NCBI GenBank assembly: GCA_031289615.1
Contig: JAITPD010000049.1
Coordinates: 1-59,989, forward strand
Source of the DNA: Lactobacillaceae bacterium
GTDB lineage: Bacteria; Bacillota; Bacilli; Lactobacillales; Lactobacillaceae
DNA length: 59,989 nt
Reading direction: 5' to 3'
Shown: piece after piece, positions 1-8,107 of the stretch
How positions within the stretch are numbered: position 1 is the stretch's first letter
Layout of the letters: each line of letters begins with the position of its first letter
Program-made: the position numbers and the translations under genes
Notes under the pieces: generated by a model
The model's database searches: none
The model's input: only the letters and a program-made list of their open reading frames with translations
Told to the model about the DNA's origin: nothing

Positions 1-70
1 AAAATCATTGACGTTGACTTAAACAATTATAGATTAGCCATTTGGCTAATCAAAAACAAAAATGGAACCA

Positions 71-96
71 ATGAATAACAAACAAATGTTATTCAT
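71..96. repeat. Perfect inverted repeat upstream of the sortase gene
   Basis: Nine-base arms ATGAATAAC (71-79) and GTTATTCAT (88-96) flank an eight-base spacer. No T-run follows on the plus strand, so it is not an ordinary terminator. It lies about 55 bases before a TATAAT hexamer and could be a regulator site. A second short dyad, GATTAGCCA/TGGCTAATC at 32-51, precedes it. The function is inferred only. Confidence 0.4.
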
Positions 97-151
97 CAGT
101 CCCAAATATTATAGAACCCTTTTTGTTGGGACCATCAACGAGGATAAGTTA

Positions 152-157
152 TATAAT
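152..157 (+). promoter_or_regulatory. Possible -10 element of the sortase gene
   Basis: A perfect TATAAT lies 40 bases before the sortase start. The best -35 candidate, TTGGGA at 126-131, is 20 bases away, which is too far for a standard promoter, so this call is weak. Confidence 0.3.
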
Positions 158-196
158 AGAGTTATTGACTAAAAGTAATTATTTTTGGGGAGTAGA

Positions 197-1147
197 ATGA
201 TGATTGATATGATACCGAGGGGTGATAAACAAATTTTGTATGCAATTTGGCCGGTGTTAGCCATTTTGTTGGGGGCACTAGTTGTTGCATTTGTAATCAG
301 CAGGATTCGAAAAGCGCAAGGTAAAAAGCAGGGTAATTTTGTATGGATTGCTTCGTGGTTATTGTTAATCAGCAGTTTAGGAATTTTCGCATATCACAGC
401 AATGTGTTGGGAATCAAGAATCTCTGGGCCAAACAACAGGTCGCAAGTCAAAAAAAAGTTGTCAAAAAGCAGGCGCAGAAGAGTGTGGAACGGTTGGCTG
501 TCGAAAAGATGGTTATGCGCGATCAAGATACACAAGATGCGTTCACTAAGATTGGGTTCGTGGCGATTCCGGATGTTTCGATTTTGCTACCGATTTACAA
601 TGACGCGTATTCTGTCACGGGGTTAAATCTCGGAGCTGATTATGCAAATAAATCTGCAGACGATCCAGATGGCGAGAAGGAGCCAGTGATGGGACAGGGA
701 AATTATGGACTGGCCGCGCATAATTTTAATGATGGTAAAACTGGGTTTAGTGCATTGCAAGAAAAGTTGGATGAAAACGCTCCTTATCTGGTAGATGGGC
801 AGACAGGGACTTCAGATTGGTTAAAAAATAAGCCGGTGTATCTGGCCAATGCAGATGGTATTTACGAATATCGGATTACAGAGCAAACGACGATGGTGCC
901 GACGGATGTTGCGGTGCTTAATCAGACGCCAAATGCTCAGCTGACAATCATTAGTTGTTTGTTTCCAAATATAAATTATCGCATCATCACGCATGCTGAT
1001 TTTGTTAAGCATTATTCTTGGCAAAGCGCGCCTAAGCAGATGGTCGGGTATTTTAACTTGCAAGTGCAAAATACAAACGCGCGGGCGGATTGGTTTAATC
1101 CTGGAACAGAAGAGGGTGCCAATGGTGATCGCGGTGGGGCTAAGTAA
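197..1147 (+). CDS. Class A-like sortase
   Basis: Membrane transpeptidase that would cleave a C-terminal sorting signal and attach surface proteins to peptidoglycan. The protein has 316 residues. Two N-terminal hydrophobic segments (about residues 15-36 and 50-66) are followed by an extracellular catalytic domain. The sortase triad is visible: His in GLAAHNF, Cys in TIISCLF, and Arg in NYRIITH. The Cys motif differs from the usual TLxTC. The open frame begins at a TTG at 185, but GGGGAG (187-192) sits 4 bases before ATG 197, so I start there. Its neighbours are two convergent surface-protein genes that carry wall-anchor-like C termini, its probable substrates. Confidence 0.85.
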   Translation: MMIDMIPRGDKQILYAIWPVLAILLGALVVAFVISRIRKAQGKKQGNFVWIASWLLLISSLGIFAYHSNVLGIKNLWAKQQVASQKKVVKKQAQKSVERLAVEKMVMRDQDTQDAFTKIGFVAIPDVSILLPIYNDAYSVTGLNLGADYANKSADDPDGEKEPVMGQGNYGLAAHNFNDGKTGFSALQEKLDENAPYLVDGQTGTSDWLKNKPVYLANADGIYEYRITEQTTMVPTDVAVLNQTPNAQLTIISCLFPNINYRIITHADFVKHYSWQSAPKQMVGYFNLQVQNTNARADWFNPGTEEGANGDRGGAK

Positions 1148-1172
1148 TTAGTTGTGATTAAATGTGTCGCCA

Positions 1173-1221
1173 CTTACTATTATTATTGAAAAACCACCAC
1201 GCAAGTGAAAGATGACAAAGG
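1173..1221 (+). repeat. 49-bp dispersed repeat, copy 1
   Basis: This stretch and 4110-4159 match at most positions around the shared core GAAAAACCACCACGCAAGTG. The copies lie beyond the 3' ends of the two KxYKxGKxW genes, about 2.9 kb apart and in the same orientation. It has no coding capacity and no clear terminal inverted repeats. It may be a remnant of the duplication that made the two genes, or a small mobile repeat. Confidence 0.7.
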
Positions 1222-1223
1222 TT

Positions 1224-1252
1224 TTGCTTCAACCCTAATTTTTAGATATAAT
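1224..1252 (+). promoter_or_regulatory. Promoter of a putative small RNA
   Basis: TTGCTT (1224-1229), a 17-base spacer and a perfect TATAAT (1247-1252). No open reading frame with a ribosome binding site follows before the terminator at 1310-1370, so the expected product is an RNA of about 110 bases starting near 1259. Confidence 0.5.
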
Positions 1253-1258
1253 ATAGTT

Positions 1259-1370
1259 ACTTTGAGATGCATTTAAGTGTACTGAGTAGATGCAGTGCAC
1301 TCAGCTAATACACCACCACAGATATGTGATATTGATCCATCAATGTCCAATATCTGTAGTGGTGTTTTTT
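1259..1370 (+). ncRNA. Candidate intergenic small RNA
   Basis: An orphan sigma-A-type promoter (1224-1252) is followed by a hairpin CTGAG/CTCAG (about 1282-1304). Then comes a long terminal stem, arms 1310-1325 and 1350-1365 with one mismatch, followed by six T residues. The unit has its own start and end and lies between the convergent sortase and surface-protein genes. I do not recognise the family. It could instead be read-through control for the sortase transcript. Confidence 0.4.
1310..1370 (+). terminator. Long rho-independent terminator
   Basis: The 16-base arms, starting ACACCACC and ending GTGGTGT, pair with one mismatch across an internal partially paired loop, and TTTTTT follows. 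It would end the candidate small RNA and any sortase read-through. Confidence 0.75.
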
Positions 1371-1379
1371 ATCCCAATC

Positions 1380-1408
1380 AAAAAGCCACCCCGAATGAGT
1401 GGCTTTTT
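1380..1408 (-). terminator. Terminator of the first KxYKxGKxW gene (bidirectional)
   Basis: AAAAAGCCAC and GTGGCTTTTT pair perfectly around a nine-base loop. On the minus strand it follows the stop codon at 1427 by 18 bases and ends in a T-run. The matching A/T flanks would also stop transcription from the other side. Confidence 0.85.
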
Positions 1409-1426
1409 AGCTAAATTAATTAATGA

Positions 1427-3772
1427 TTAACGTGAACCAAAGACTTTCTTTTTGATTGCAAACCAAGCTCCTACCGTCAGTGCAACAAGTGCTACAAGGA
1501 TTTCGGCAATACTTGAGAAGTTAGTCGTAGTATTAGCAGGAAGTTGCTTTTCGCTTAATACGTCTTGGGCATTATCTTGTTGTACCGGTTGAGCATGCTT
1601 CTCAACGTTGTCATCTGATGTAACAGGTTGTTCTAACGCTGGAGACGCAACACTGCGAACAGATGGAGTCGTTACTCCGCTTCGCACATTCGTGGTAAAT
1701 GGATTAGTGTCTCGAACGCTATCTGTACCAGGTTGAACAAAACTTGGTGCAACGTTGTTATCATTTGCTGGAGCTGGAGCTGGAGCTGGAGCTGGAGCTG
1801 GAGCTGGAGCCGGAGCCGGTGTTGGTTCTGGTGTAGGCGTTGGAGTAGGAACTGGAGTTGGTTCTGGCTCTGGAGCCGGAATACCATCCGCCATTGATTT
1901 TGCATAGGCACTTGCTTGTTCTAGCAAGGCTACGAGGTCATTGATTGCTTGGCTATGCTTTGTTGCCAACTCAGCTTGATTCTCGTAGTCTGTTGCCAAA
2001 TCCTCAGACTTTTTAGCGTTCGAAGTAGCGGCCTTGGCTGCTTCATACGCCTGATCAGTTGCTTTTGCTGAACTCTCGATTTGCCCGCTCTGTAAAAGAG
2101 TAATAACAATATCGGTAAGGCGTTTGGCTTCTTGACGATATGCAGTTGCCAATGCTTGTTGTTCATCGACAGTTGCTTGGAATTCAGCGCGAGCATCAGA
2201 TGCAGTGGTGATTTGAGCACCATAACTTGCAGCTGCGGCAACATAATTATCATAGTTTTGCTTTTGCAGATCATATGACTCGTTTAAATTAGTCAGCAAT
2301 TGTGTTTGCTCATTAATGTTTTGACCTACAAATCCGATCGTAATATTATTTGTCAGATGGTATGGAGAATTTTCGTCAGTTGAACCATTACGAATATCAT
2401 TAGCAAGTTGGAGCGCAGCACTAGCGGCGTTTGAGGCGGCTAGATACTCTGGCGTAACTTTCTTTTGTGCGTCTGCTTGCTTTGATGCGGTAGTTTGAAT
2501 GCTTGAGATAAACGCTGGTAATTTAGCACTAAGATGGGCAGCGGTATCAGTGAAGTCAGCCGTTGAAGTTAACTGGGTCACTGAAGCAATGATATCTTTC
2601 ATTGTTGTTGATTTTGTGCTCGAAAGGATGAATAAATCCTTGTCGACAGGTGCAATGTTTTTCACTGCTTGATCTACTGACAACACTCTAGATGATGCCA
2701 ATGATAATGATTTAGACACATCATTAAGCTGATTGGCAATGCTAGTACTTGGTGCATTTTTAGCTAACGAATCAAGGGTTGTGCTAATTTGAGAAAAATC
2801 AGTATAGATGTTATTTATATTAGTTTTGGCATTTTCCAAAGCTGCATTGAAGGCACCAAGGTAATCAAAATCATCAACAACATCTAGCTTAGAATCATTT
2901 GCTGCAAATTTATTAGCGTTTGAATTTAGTTGTTCAAGGTTTACTAAAAATCCTTTGTAACTAGTTGTTGCATCTAGAATTTGACCAGACAAAGTTGACT
3001 TGTAGGCTGCATCAACTGAATTCGCAAAAGTGTCAAAGGCATTGGGAGCCGCCAAAATGTCAGCCATTGATTGGTTGTTCGCTGCATAAAGTGCATCTTG
3101 GTCATTTGCAAGGGTGCTTAGTGAATTAATTACTGATCCGACCTTAATCATGGTCCTATAATGCTCACGAAGCTTTTTGTCAGTGGCATCTGCTTTATTT
3201 TGTTCGTTCTTCTGGTCATCAGCTAACGAATTAATCTGAGCAGAAAGTGAATCGACTGAACTCTGGGCACTAGATGCAGCAGTTGTAGCTGAAGTAGCAC
3301 TAGCAGATGCAGCAGTAGCATTTGACTGAGCATCAGCAGCTGATTGTTTGAGACTTCTAGTACTGTTAGCCAGATCAGTATATTGATCGTGATATACTGT
3401 AGCGTCTAACGCATACGATTGCGCATTAGCAGTTTCGCTTTCTGCGAGTTTATGTAATTCATCTGCGTTGGCTTGATAGCTGTCAGCCTTTGGTGCTAAG
3501 CTTTGTGCTTGAGTGTGCGCTTCGCTTGCCAAGCTGTTCCAAGCTGCCTTAGTCTTTGTTGATTTGTCATTCAAGATGTGATGGGCCAAATCAGATGCGT
3601 CTTTTTCATCTGTTGTAACTGCGGCTTGTCCATCATCTGCAAAGGCTTGAGTAAGTGGGACGATTGCTCCAACTGCTGAGCCACCAACTGCAAGCAAGGT
3701 CATGGCTGAGATGCACCACTTCTTACCGGCTTTGTACATTTTGAAGCGAGTAGTTTGTTTATTATTTTCCAT
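1427..3772 (-). CDS. KxYKxGKxW signal-peptide surface protein, 781 aa
   Basis: Large exported cell-surface protein of unknown binding specificity. The N terminus carries the KxYKxGKxW motif (KMYKAGKKW, about residues 11-19) and a hydrophobic core ending near AFAD, a signal type that in Lactobacillales is tied to accessory secretion and surface glycoproteins. The mature part is rich in Ala, Ser, Asn and Gln and predicted to be mostly helical or coiled coil. A Pro-Glu-Thr then Ala-Pro repeat spacer follows (about residues 625-665). The C terminus has LPANT, a hydrophobic helix and a KKK tail, resembling a sortase signal with N in place of G. AAAGGTGA precedes the ATG. It is paralogous to the next gene. 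Confidence 0.85.
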   Translation of the reverse strand: MENNKQTTRFKMYKAGKKWCISAMTLLAVGGSAVGAIVPLTQAFADDGQAAVTTDEKDASDLAHHILNDKSTKTKAAWNSLASEAHTQAQSLAPKADSYQANADELHKLAESETANAQSYALDATVYHDQYTDLANSTRSLKQSAADAQSNATAASASATSATTAASSAQSSVDSLSAQINSLADDQKNEQNKADATDKKLREHYRTMIKVGSVINSLSTLANDQDALYAANNQSMADILAAPNAFDTFANSVDAAYKSTLSGQILDATTSYKGFLVNLEQLNSNANKFAANDSKLDVVDDFDYLGAFNAALENAKTNINNIYTDFSQISTTLDSLAKNAPSTSIANQLNDVSKSLSLASSRVLSVDQAVKNIAPVDKDLFILSSTKSTTMKDIIASVTQLTSTADFTDTAAHLSAKLPAFISSIQTTASKQADAQKKVTPEYLAASNAASAALQLANDIRNGSTDENSPYHLTNNITIGFVGQNINEQTQLLTNLNESYDLQKQNYDNYVAAAASYGAQITTASDARAEFQATVDEQQALATAYRQEAKRLTDIVITLLQSGQIESSAKATDQAYEAAKAATSNAKKSEDLATDYENQAELATKHSQAINDLVALLEQASAYAKSMADGIPAPEPEPTPVPTPTPTPEPTPAPAPAPAPAPAPAPAPANDNNVAPSFVQPGTDSVRDTNPFTTNVRSGVTTPSVRSVASPALEQPVTSDDNVEKHAQPVQQDNAQDVLSEKQLPANTTTNFSSIAEILVALVALTVGAWFAIKKKVFGSR
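1767..1820. repeat. Hexanucleotide repeat coding Ala-Pro
   Basis: Seven perfect copies of GCTGGA are followed by two variants (GCCGGA, GCCGGT). On the coding minus strand these are Ala-Pro dipeptides in the wall-spanning spacer. Near-identical copies favour slippage, so the length probably varies between strains without breaking the frame. Confidence 0.9.
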
Positions 3773-4004
3773 GGTTTATTCACCTTTTCTGGATTGATTA
3801 TGTAACTGGTCTAATAACGATACGAAAAACTATTTAGAATCAGTTCTGTAATTAAGAGCCACTTTTAACTATACTTTGTGAATATTATCTCTTGACGATA
3901 AAACAATGAATAATATTTGAAATATTCTTGTAAACTTTTAAAAACATTCAAATATGTCCGTAATATAGGATTATTTTGAAGATTAGGAGCGTTTTTAAGA
4001 GCAA
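3773..4004. other. AT-rich intergenic leader of the first surface-protein gene
   Basis: AT-rich upstream region of the minus-strand gene ending at 1427. Apart from the ribosome binding site next to the start codon I see no convincing promoter pair. The best -10 candidate on the minus strand is TATAGT near 3870, without a good -35. A 62-residue open frame crosses this region but reads through the terminator of the neighbouring gene and looks spurious. Confidence 0.4.
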
Positions 4005-4059
4005 ATAAAAAACTCAATGGTTGGTCGCCGATTAAACCTCGGCAACGAATCATTGAGTT
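4005..4059 (-). terminator. Terminator of the second KxYKxGKxW gene
   Basis: On the minus strand AACTCAATG and CATTGAGTT (4011-4019 and 4051-4059) enclose a loop that folds further (CCGA/TCGG). A T-run follows at 4005-4010. It lies about 135 bases past the stop codon of the upstream surface-protein gene, so the transcript has a long 3' tail containing two repeat modules. Confidence 0.7.
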
Positions 4060-4080
4060 TGTTGGTTAAATTATATTGTT

Positions 4081-4110
4081 CTTTGCTTGATCAGCTCCGC
4101 TAAAGATTCC
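4081..4110 (-). repeat. Dispersed repeat module, fragment 1
   Basis: The reverse complement contains GAATCTTTAGCGGAGCTG followed by ATCAAG. The 15-base core GAATCTTTAGCGGAG also occurs at 42061-42084, a close variant lies at 58441-58464, and a more diverged one at 6647-6676. It is directly adjacent to copy 2 of the 49-bp repeat. Confidence 0.6.
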
Positions 4111-4159
4111 TTACTATCATTATCGAAAAACCACCACGCAAGTGAAAAAATGACCAAGG
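4110..4159 (+). repeat. 49-bp dispersed repeat, copy 2
   Basis: Near-identical to 1173-1221, sharing GAAAAACCACCACGCAAGTG and most flanking bases. It lies just past the stop codon of the second surface-protein gene, as copy 1 lies past the first. Confidence 0.7.
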
Positions 4160-4193
4160 TGTTTCATAAATAGAACAGCTGAATGAATTAGTA

Positions 4194-6542
4194 TTAACCA
4201 AAGATATTCTTTTTGACTGCCACCCAAGCACCAGCGAGAACTGCCAGAACAGTAGTAACGATACCAAGGATCAATCCGGCTGGGTTGTTATTAGAAGCAA
4301 TTTGCTTGTCTGCTAAAGCGTTGACCTTCTCATCTTCAGTAGTTGTTGGTTCAACGTTGTCGGGTGAACCAGACACAGCAGACGAAGCAGGCACATCTGC
4401 ACTTGAAGCAACAGGAGTTTGGGCCGGTGCTGTAGCTGGAGTAGTTGTCGTGGTTGTTGAAATTGGCGAATAAACAGCACTAGTAACGTTGCCAGCATAA
4501 TTCATTGGAGCAACAACGCCATCATTAGAAGCTACAGGCGCCTGAGTTACCGTAGTCTGTTCTGACGTAGCAACTTGGACGGTGTTGGCATCTTGAACCA
4601 CATCCTGGACTGGATTTGTCCCTGGAGCAGGCACCGTCGTTGTTGGTCCTTGGACTGGCGTTTCAATTGGATCTAGAATTGCCGCAGCCATTGACTTAGC
4701 ATACGCACTCGCCTTTTCTAATTCAAGAATAATCGCGTTAATGGTAGCTACTCGTTCGTTCAATCCATCAGCCTGTGAAAGATAAGCAATTGATAGTTCC
4801 GAATGTTCTTGAGCCAAGGAAGCGGCGACACTTGCAGCGGTTGCGGCAGATTGAGCTTCAGATTGAGCTTCAGATTGCCTACCGTTAATCTCTTCCACGA
4901 ATGCTTCGAGACTAGCTTGTTGTGCTGCAGCTTCAGATGCTGCTCCATAATTAGCGGTTGCCTCACTGGCTGCAACGGCATATTCTGACTGGGCGTTGCT
5001 TAAAGCAGCTTGTGCATCAGCTAAAAGACCGTTGGCAGTGTCAAGTTGATCATCATTTGTATCAATTTCGGCTTGCAGATTATCAAGGAAATCTTCTTGG
5101 TCTGCAATATTATACCCAGGTGTTCGCCAATCTCCTGATGAATTAGCTGCATAACTTCCGGCACTTCCACCATTGCGAATTTCGTTAGCCAAAGCAGTTG
5201 CTTCAACAGCAGCATTAGAAGCAGCAATATATTCGGGGCTTGCAAGTCTTTGAGCAGTGGCGGCAGCGTTTATTTCAGCCACAGCTGCGGAGACATTTGC
5301 CGGGTTTGCAAGAGTTGCGATTGAATAATTAATTGATGCAGCTGATCCAAAATTAGCATTAAGATAATCAACTTGAACACCAAAAGTTTGGAGCGACGTC
5401 AAATTAGTCAGAGTTTCCGGAAGCACATACCCGGTGACCACGTTATAAACTGTAAAGAGGTTTGTTAGATTGGTATTAAACGTTGTGAATTCTTCTGGAT
5501 TTACATAACCTAAAGCGTTGAAAGCTAATATAATTGAAGTAATATTTGTCGTAATCACACTAATATCATTTTCTATATTTGAGTAAATGTTATTGAGTAA
5601 GGGTGCATATCGGTCACCGAGAGAGTGTGCTGGATCACCCATATAAGGGTAAAATTCTAAAACAAATTCATCAACAGCGCTAACATTAGTAAGAAGATCT
5701 GCATACGCCGATTGAACTGCGGAAAGTGAGCCTGCTTGAGAACTGTAAGCAGACGAAACTGACCTTGCAAAAGCGTTTAGATTATTTGGTGTATCACGGA
5801 TCATTCCCATATTACTCGTGGCTTGGGCAGCGATTGAATCTTGATCCGTGGCCAACGAGTTCAAGGTGTCGATGTTAGCATTGGCGGAATCAACCTGTGC
5901 TTGATAGGCATTACTTGCAGCGACCAGTGAATCAACAACTGCTTGGCATGAGTTGATGTCTCCATAAAGAGTTGCAGCACTAGTAGAATCTGAAGTAGTT
6001 CCAATTTTGGCAGATAGAGAAGTTGCTACTGATTCTTCGGATGATGCACTGTCCAAGGCAGAAGAAGCCGCTTCAGAAAAAACTTGTGCTTGGCTGGCAG
6101 CAGATTCTGCGCTTAAACTATTATTGGCGATGCTATCAACTATTTCGTCGTACTTAGCTGTTTCTGATTGAGCAACAGCCACATAAGAAGATGCAGTAGC
6201 TGATTCTTGATCTGCAGAACTAGTAAGTGCATCAGCCTGTGCTTGATAATCAGTAACCTTGTCCGCCAAGCTATCGGCGCGAGTTTGTGCATCATTAGCA
6301 ATGTTGGTCCAAGCTGCTTTAGTCTTGGTTGAAGTATCTGCTAAAACTTCGGCAGCAAAATCAGACGCTGCTTTCTCGTCATCAGAGATAGTGACAATGG
6401 CATCATCAGCAAAGACACTGTGCAATTGAACAACTGCTCCAGTGACGGGTGCGGCAACGGCAACTAAAGTCAGGGCTGAGATACACCATTTCTTACCAAC
6501 TTTATACATTTTATATCGTTTTTTTGATTGAGGATGTCCCAT
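4194..6542 (-). CDS. KxYKxGKxW signal-peptide surface protein, 782 aa
   Basis: Tandem paralogue of the downstream gene: same length, same signal (KMYKVGKKW), and a similar N-terminal domain (the shared pattern STKTKAAW occurs near residue 72). The mature region is an Ala/Ser-rich helical, coiled-coil-like domain with many Gln and Asn, followed by a Thr/Pro/Val-rich linker that lacks the Ala-Pro repeat. The C terminus has a hydrophobic helix and KKNIFG tail, but the place of LPxTG reads KQIASNN, so no recognisable sortase motif is present. AAGGAG lies 8 bases before the ATG. A role in adhesion or aggregation is inferred from the family. Confidence 0.82.
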   Translation of the reverse strand: MGHPQSKKRYKMYKVGKKWCISALTLVAVAAPVTGAVVQLHSVFADDAIVTISDDEKAASDFAAEVLADTSTKTKAAWTNIANDAQTRADSLADKVTDYQAQADALTSSADQESATASSYVAVAQSETAKYDEIVDSIANNSLSAESAASQAQVFSEAASSALDSASSEESVATSLSAKIGTTSDSTSAATLYGDINSCQAVVDSLVAASNAYQAQVDSANANIDTLNSLATDQDSIAAQATSNMGMIRDTPNNLNAFARSVSSAYSSQAGSLSAVQSAYADLLTNVSAVDEFVLEFYPYMGDPAHSLGDRYAPLLNNIYSNIENDISVITTNITSIILAFNALGYVNPEEFTTFNTNLTNLFTVYNVVTGYVLPETLTNLTSLQTFGVQVDYLNANFGSAASINYSIATLANPANVSAAVAEINAAATAQRLASPEYIAASNAAVEATALANEIRNGGSAGSYAANSSGDWRTPGYNIADQEDFLDNLQAEIDTNDDQLDTANGLLADAQAALSNAQSEYAVAASEATANYGAASEAAAQQASLEAFVEEINGRQSEAQSEAQSAATAASVAASLAQEHSELSIAYLSQADGLNERVATINAIILELEKASAYAKSMAAAILDPIETPVQGPTTTVPAPGTNPVQDVVQDANTVQVATSEQTTVTQAPVASNDGVVAPMNYAGNVTSAVYSPISTTTTTTPATAPAQTPVASSADVPASSAVSGSPDNVEPTTTEDEKVNALADKQIASNNNPAGLILGIVTTVLAVLAGAWVAVKKNIFG

Positions 6543-6646
6543 GATCTTTACTCCTTAATTTCGGATTATTTTGAACACGCTTTCATTGTAGCTTTTAAAT
6601 TCAGCTTTTCGGTTTGTTTTTTTGTGAAGTTAACTTGAAATACAAA

Positions 6647-6676
6647 CGTAAAGAATCTATTGCAAAGCTGATCAAG
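6647..6676 (+). repeat. Dispersed repeat module, diverged fragment 2
   Basis: CGTAAAGAATCT, then a diverged centre, then AAGCTGATCAAG. The ends match the module at 4081-4110 and the beginning matches 42061. It overlaps a possible plus-strand promoter (6660-6688). Confidence 0.4.
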
Positions 6677-6688
6677 AATGAGAATAAT
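6660..6688 (+). promoter_or_regulatory. Possible promoter upstream of tsaB
   Basis: TTGCAA (6660-6665), a 17-base spacer and AATAAT (6683-6688). Transcription from here would meet the terminator-like structure at 6735-6762 before reaching tsaB. Confidence 0.4.
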
Positions 6689-6734
6689 CTTTTTCTTATA
6701 AATATTAATTATTGTGAGCGCAAATCAGGATAAC

Positions 6735-6762
6735 GCGCTGGTTAAAAAGTAGCGCTTTTTTT
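6735..6762 (+). terminator. Terminator-like hairpin in the tsaB leader
   Basis: GCGCT (6735-6739) pairs with AGCGC (6751-6755), followed by seven T residues. An earlier AGCGC at 6717-6721 could pair with the same GCGCT and prevent it, giving an antiterminator-like alternative. No gene lies between the upstream promoter candidate and this site. Confidence 0.45.
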
Positions 6763-6843
6763 GATGGGACAGTGTAAAATTAAAGGGAGATAAATAAACG
6801 AGTTAATAATTAATCAAGCAATCAAACTAAAGGAGCCAGAACT

Positions 6844-7563
6844 GTGAAAACAATTGCTTTTGATATATCTAACCAGCCACTATCGGTTGCATTATTTGAA
6901 GATGACCAGTTACTGGGGCAAATCGAAACAAATCTAGCTAAGAATCATTCTGAACAGTTATTACCAGCGATTGACGAATTGATCAAGCAAGTTGGTTGGT
7001 TGCCAGCTGACTTGGACCGCGTCATCGTTAGCCAGGGGCCAGGTTCATATACTGGATTGCGAATTGCGGTCACAACTGCCAAGACTCTCGCGTTCACGTT
7101 AGGCTTAGATTTGATTGGTATTTCTGGGCTAGCACTTTTAGCGGCAAATGTGGATAATCAAGACGTATTGATTATTCCGATGATGGATGCGCGTAACGAA
7201 AATGTGTATGCCGGCCAGTATCGTTGGATTGACGGAGTATTGACTTCAGTTCAGGCTGATCAGCACACTTCGATCCATGATTTGCCAATGGCTGTCGGCG
7301 ACGAACCTGTGGTGTACGTTGGTGAGTGGAATGCATACGAGCGAGTTTTGCGCGACAATGTTAAACAAGCTAAATTTGCTGATGATAACGTTCCGCATGC
7401 GAAAAATATGCAACGTCTGACTACAGGTCAACCTGTCTTGCACGACGATGAAAAAATTCATCAATTTAATCCCAAATATTTACGGGTGACCCAAGCTGAG
7501 GCCGAATGGAAAGCAGCGAACCCTGGAGTAGGAACTCAGAATTATGTTGAAAAAGTTAAGTAA
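6844..7563 (+). CDS. tsaB: tRNA t6A biosynthesis protein TsaB
   Basis: Non-catalytic partner that binds and stabilises TsaD in the complex transferring a threonylcarbamoyl group to A37 of ANN-decoding tRNAs. It has 239 residues and an ASKHA fold. The N-terminal phosphate-binding strand is degenerate, and the diagnostic GPGSYTGLRI stands near residue 65. The start is GTG at 6844 with AAAGGAG upstream. It begins an operon with two acetyltransferase genes and tsaD, the standard Lactobacillales order. The next gene starts 20 bases inside its 3' end. Confidence 0.93.
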   Translation: MKTIAFDISNQPLSVALFEDDQLLGQIETNLAKNHSEQLLPAIDELIKQVGWLPADLDRVIVSQGPGSYTGLRIAVTTAKTLAFTLGLDLIGISGLALLAANVDNQDVLIIPMMDARNENVYAGQYRWIDGVLTSVQADQHTSIHDLPMAVGDEPVVYVGEWNAYERVLRDNVKQAKFADDNVPHAKNMQRLTTGQPVLHDDEKIHQFNPKYLRVTQAEAEWKAANPGVGTQNYVEKVK

Positions 7564-8107
7564 CTGGTGGCGCTGGATTATTCACCCGCTTCCACAAGAA
7601 TTGCGAAATTTCCATCAAACTGTGGTGATTGCCGGAATTGAATACGAGCTTTCACCGGCACGACTTGATGAAGCAACGGAGATTATGGAAGTCGAGCGAG
7701 ATGCTTATTTTGGTAAGGAGCCTTGGCCGATTGAGTTGTTTTGGTCAGAAATCAATCGCCAACAGGGTCGGCTGTACATCGTTTTGCGCGCTCGGGAGAC
7801 AAAAACAATTGTTGCGTACATTGGCACGGCTTTTCGTCCGGGATTGCGTGAGGTGCACGTGACCAATATCGCAGTAAAACGCCAATGGCAACATCGCGGG
7901 ATTGGTAAGTTTCTAATCTTGTATGTGATGTCGGTGGCAGCTCAGATTAAATTCAAAACGGTGACGCTCGAGACACGCCAATCTAATGCAATCGCTCGCA
8001 AGTTGTACCAGACACTGGGCTTCAAGCAGGTGCGAACTAAGCGCAGGTATTATGATGATCATGAGGATGCGATTGAGATGATGGCATCTTTGGGAGGTGC
8101 ACACTGA
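7544..8107 (+). CDS. RimI-type GNAT N-acetyltransferase, first copy
   Basis: GNAT-fold protein of the RimI group, which acetylates protein N termini. The actual substrate here is not known. It has 187 residues, with a basic and aromatic N-terminal extension (about residues 1-30) not seen in the second copy. The acetyl-CoA loop is QWQHRGIGKFL, with VTNIAV before it and ARKLYQTLGF near the C terminus. It overlaps tsaB by 20 bases and ends at the A of the next ATG, so translation of the four genes is coupled. Confidence 0.8.
   Translation: MLKKLSNWWRWIIHPLPQELRNFHQTVVIAGIEYELSPARLDEATEIMEVERDAYFGKEPWPIELFWSEINRQQGRLYIVLRARETKTIVAYIGTAFRPGLREVHVTNIAVKRQWQHRGIGKFLILYVMSVAAQIKFKTVTLETRQSNAIARKLYQTLGFKQVRTKRRYYDDHEDAIEMMASLGGAH

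Noticed and set aside
32..51. Terminator at the left edge of the window
   Set aside because: The dyad is perfect but no T-run follows on the plus strand and the loop is too small to judge; the neighbouring gene is outside the window.
1767..1820. Short regular repeats that could suggest a CRISPR array
   Set aside because: They are contiguous six-base units without spacers, coding for Ala-Pro within a protein.
3865..4053. 62-residue open frame on the minus strand
   Set aside because: Its start lies within the terminator hairpin of the neighbouring gene and there is no ribosome binding site.
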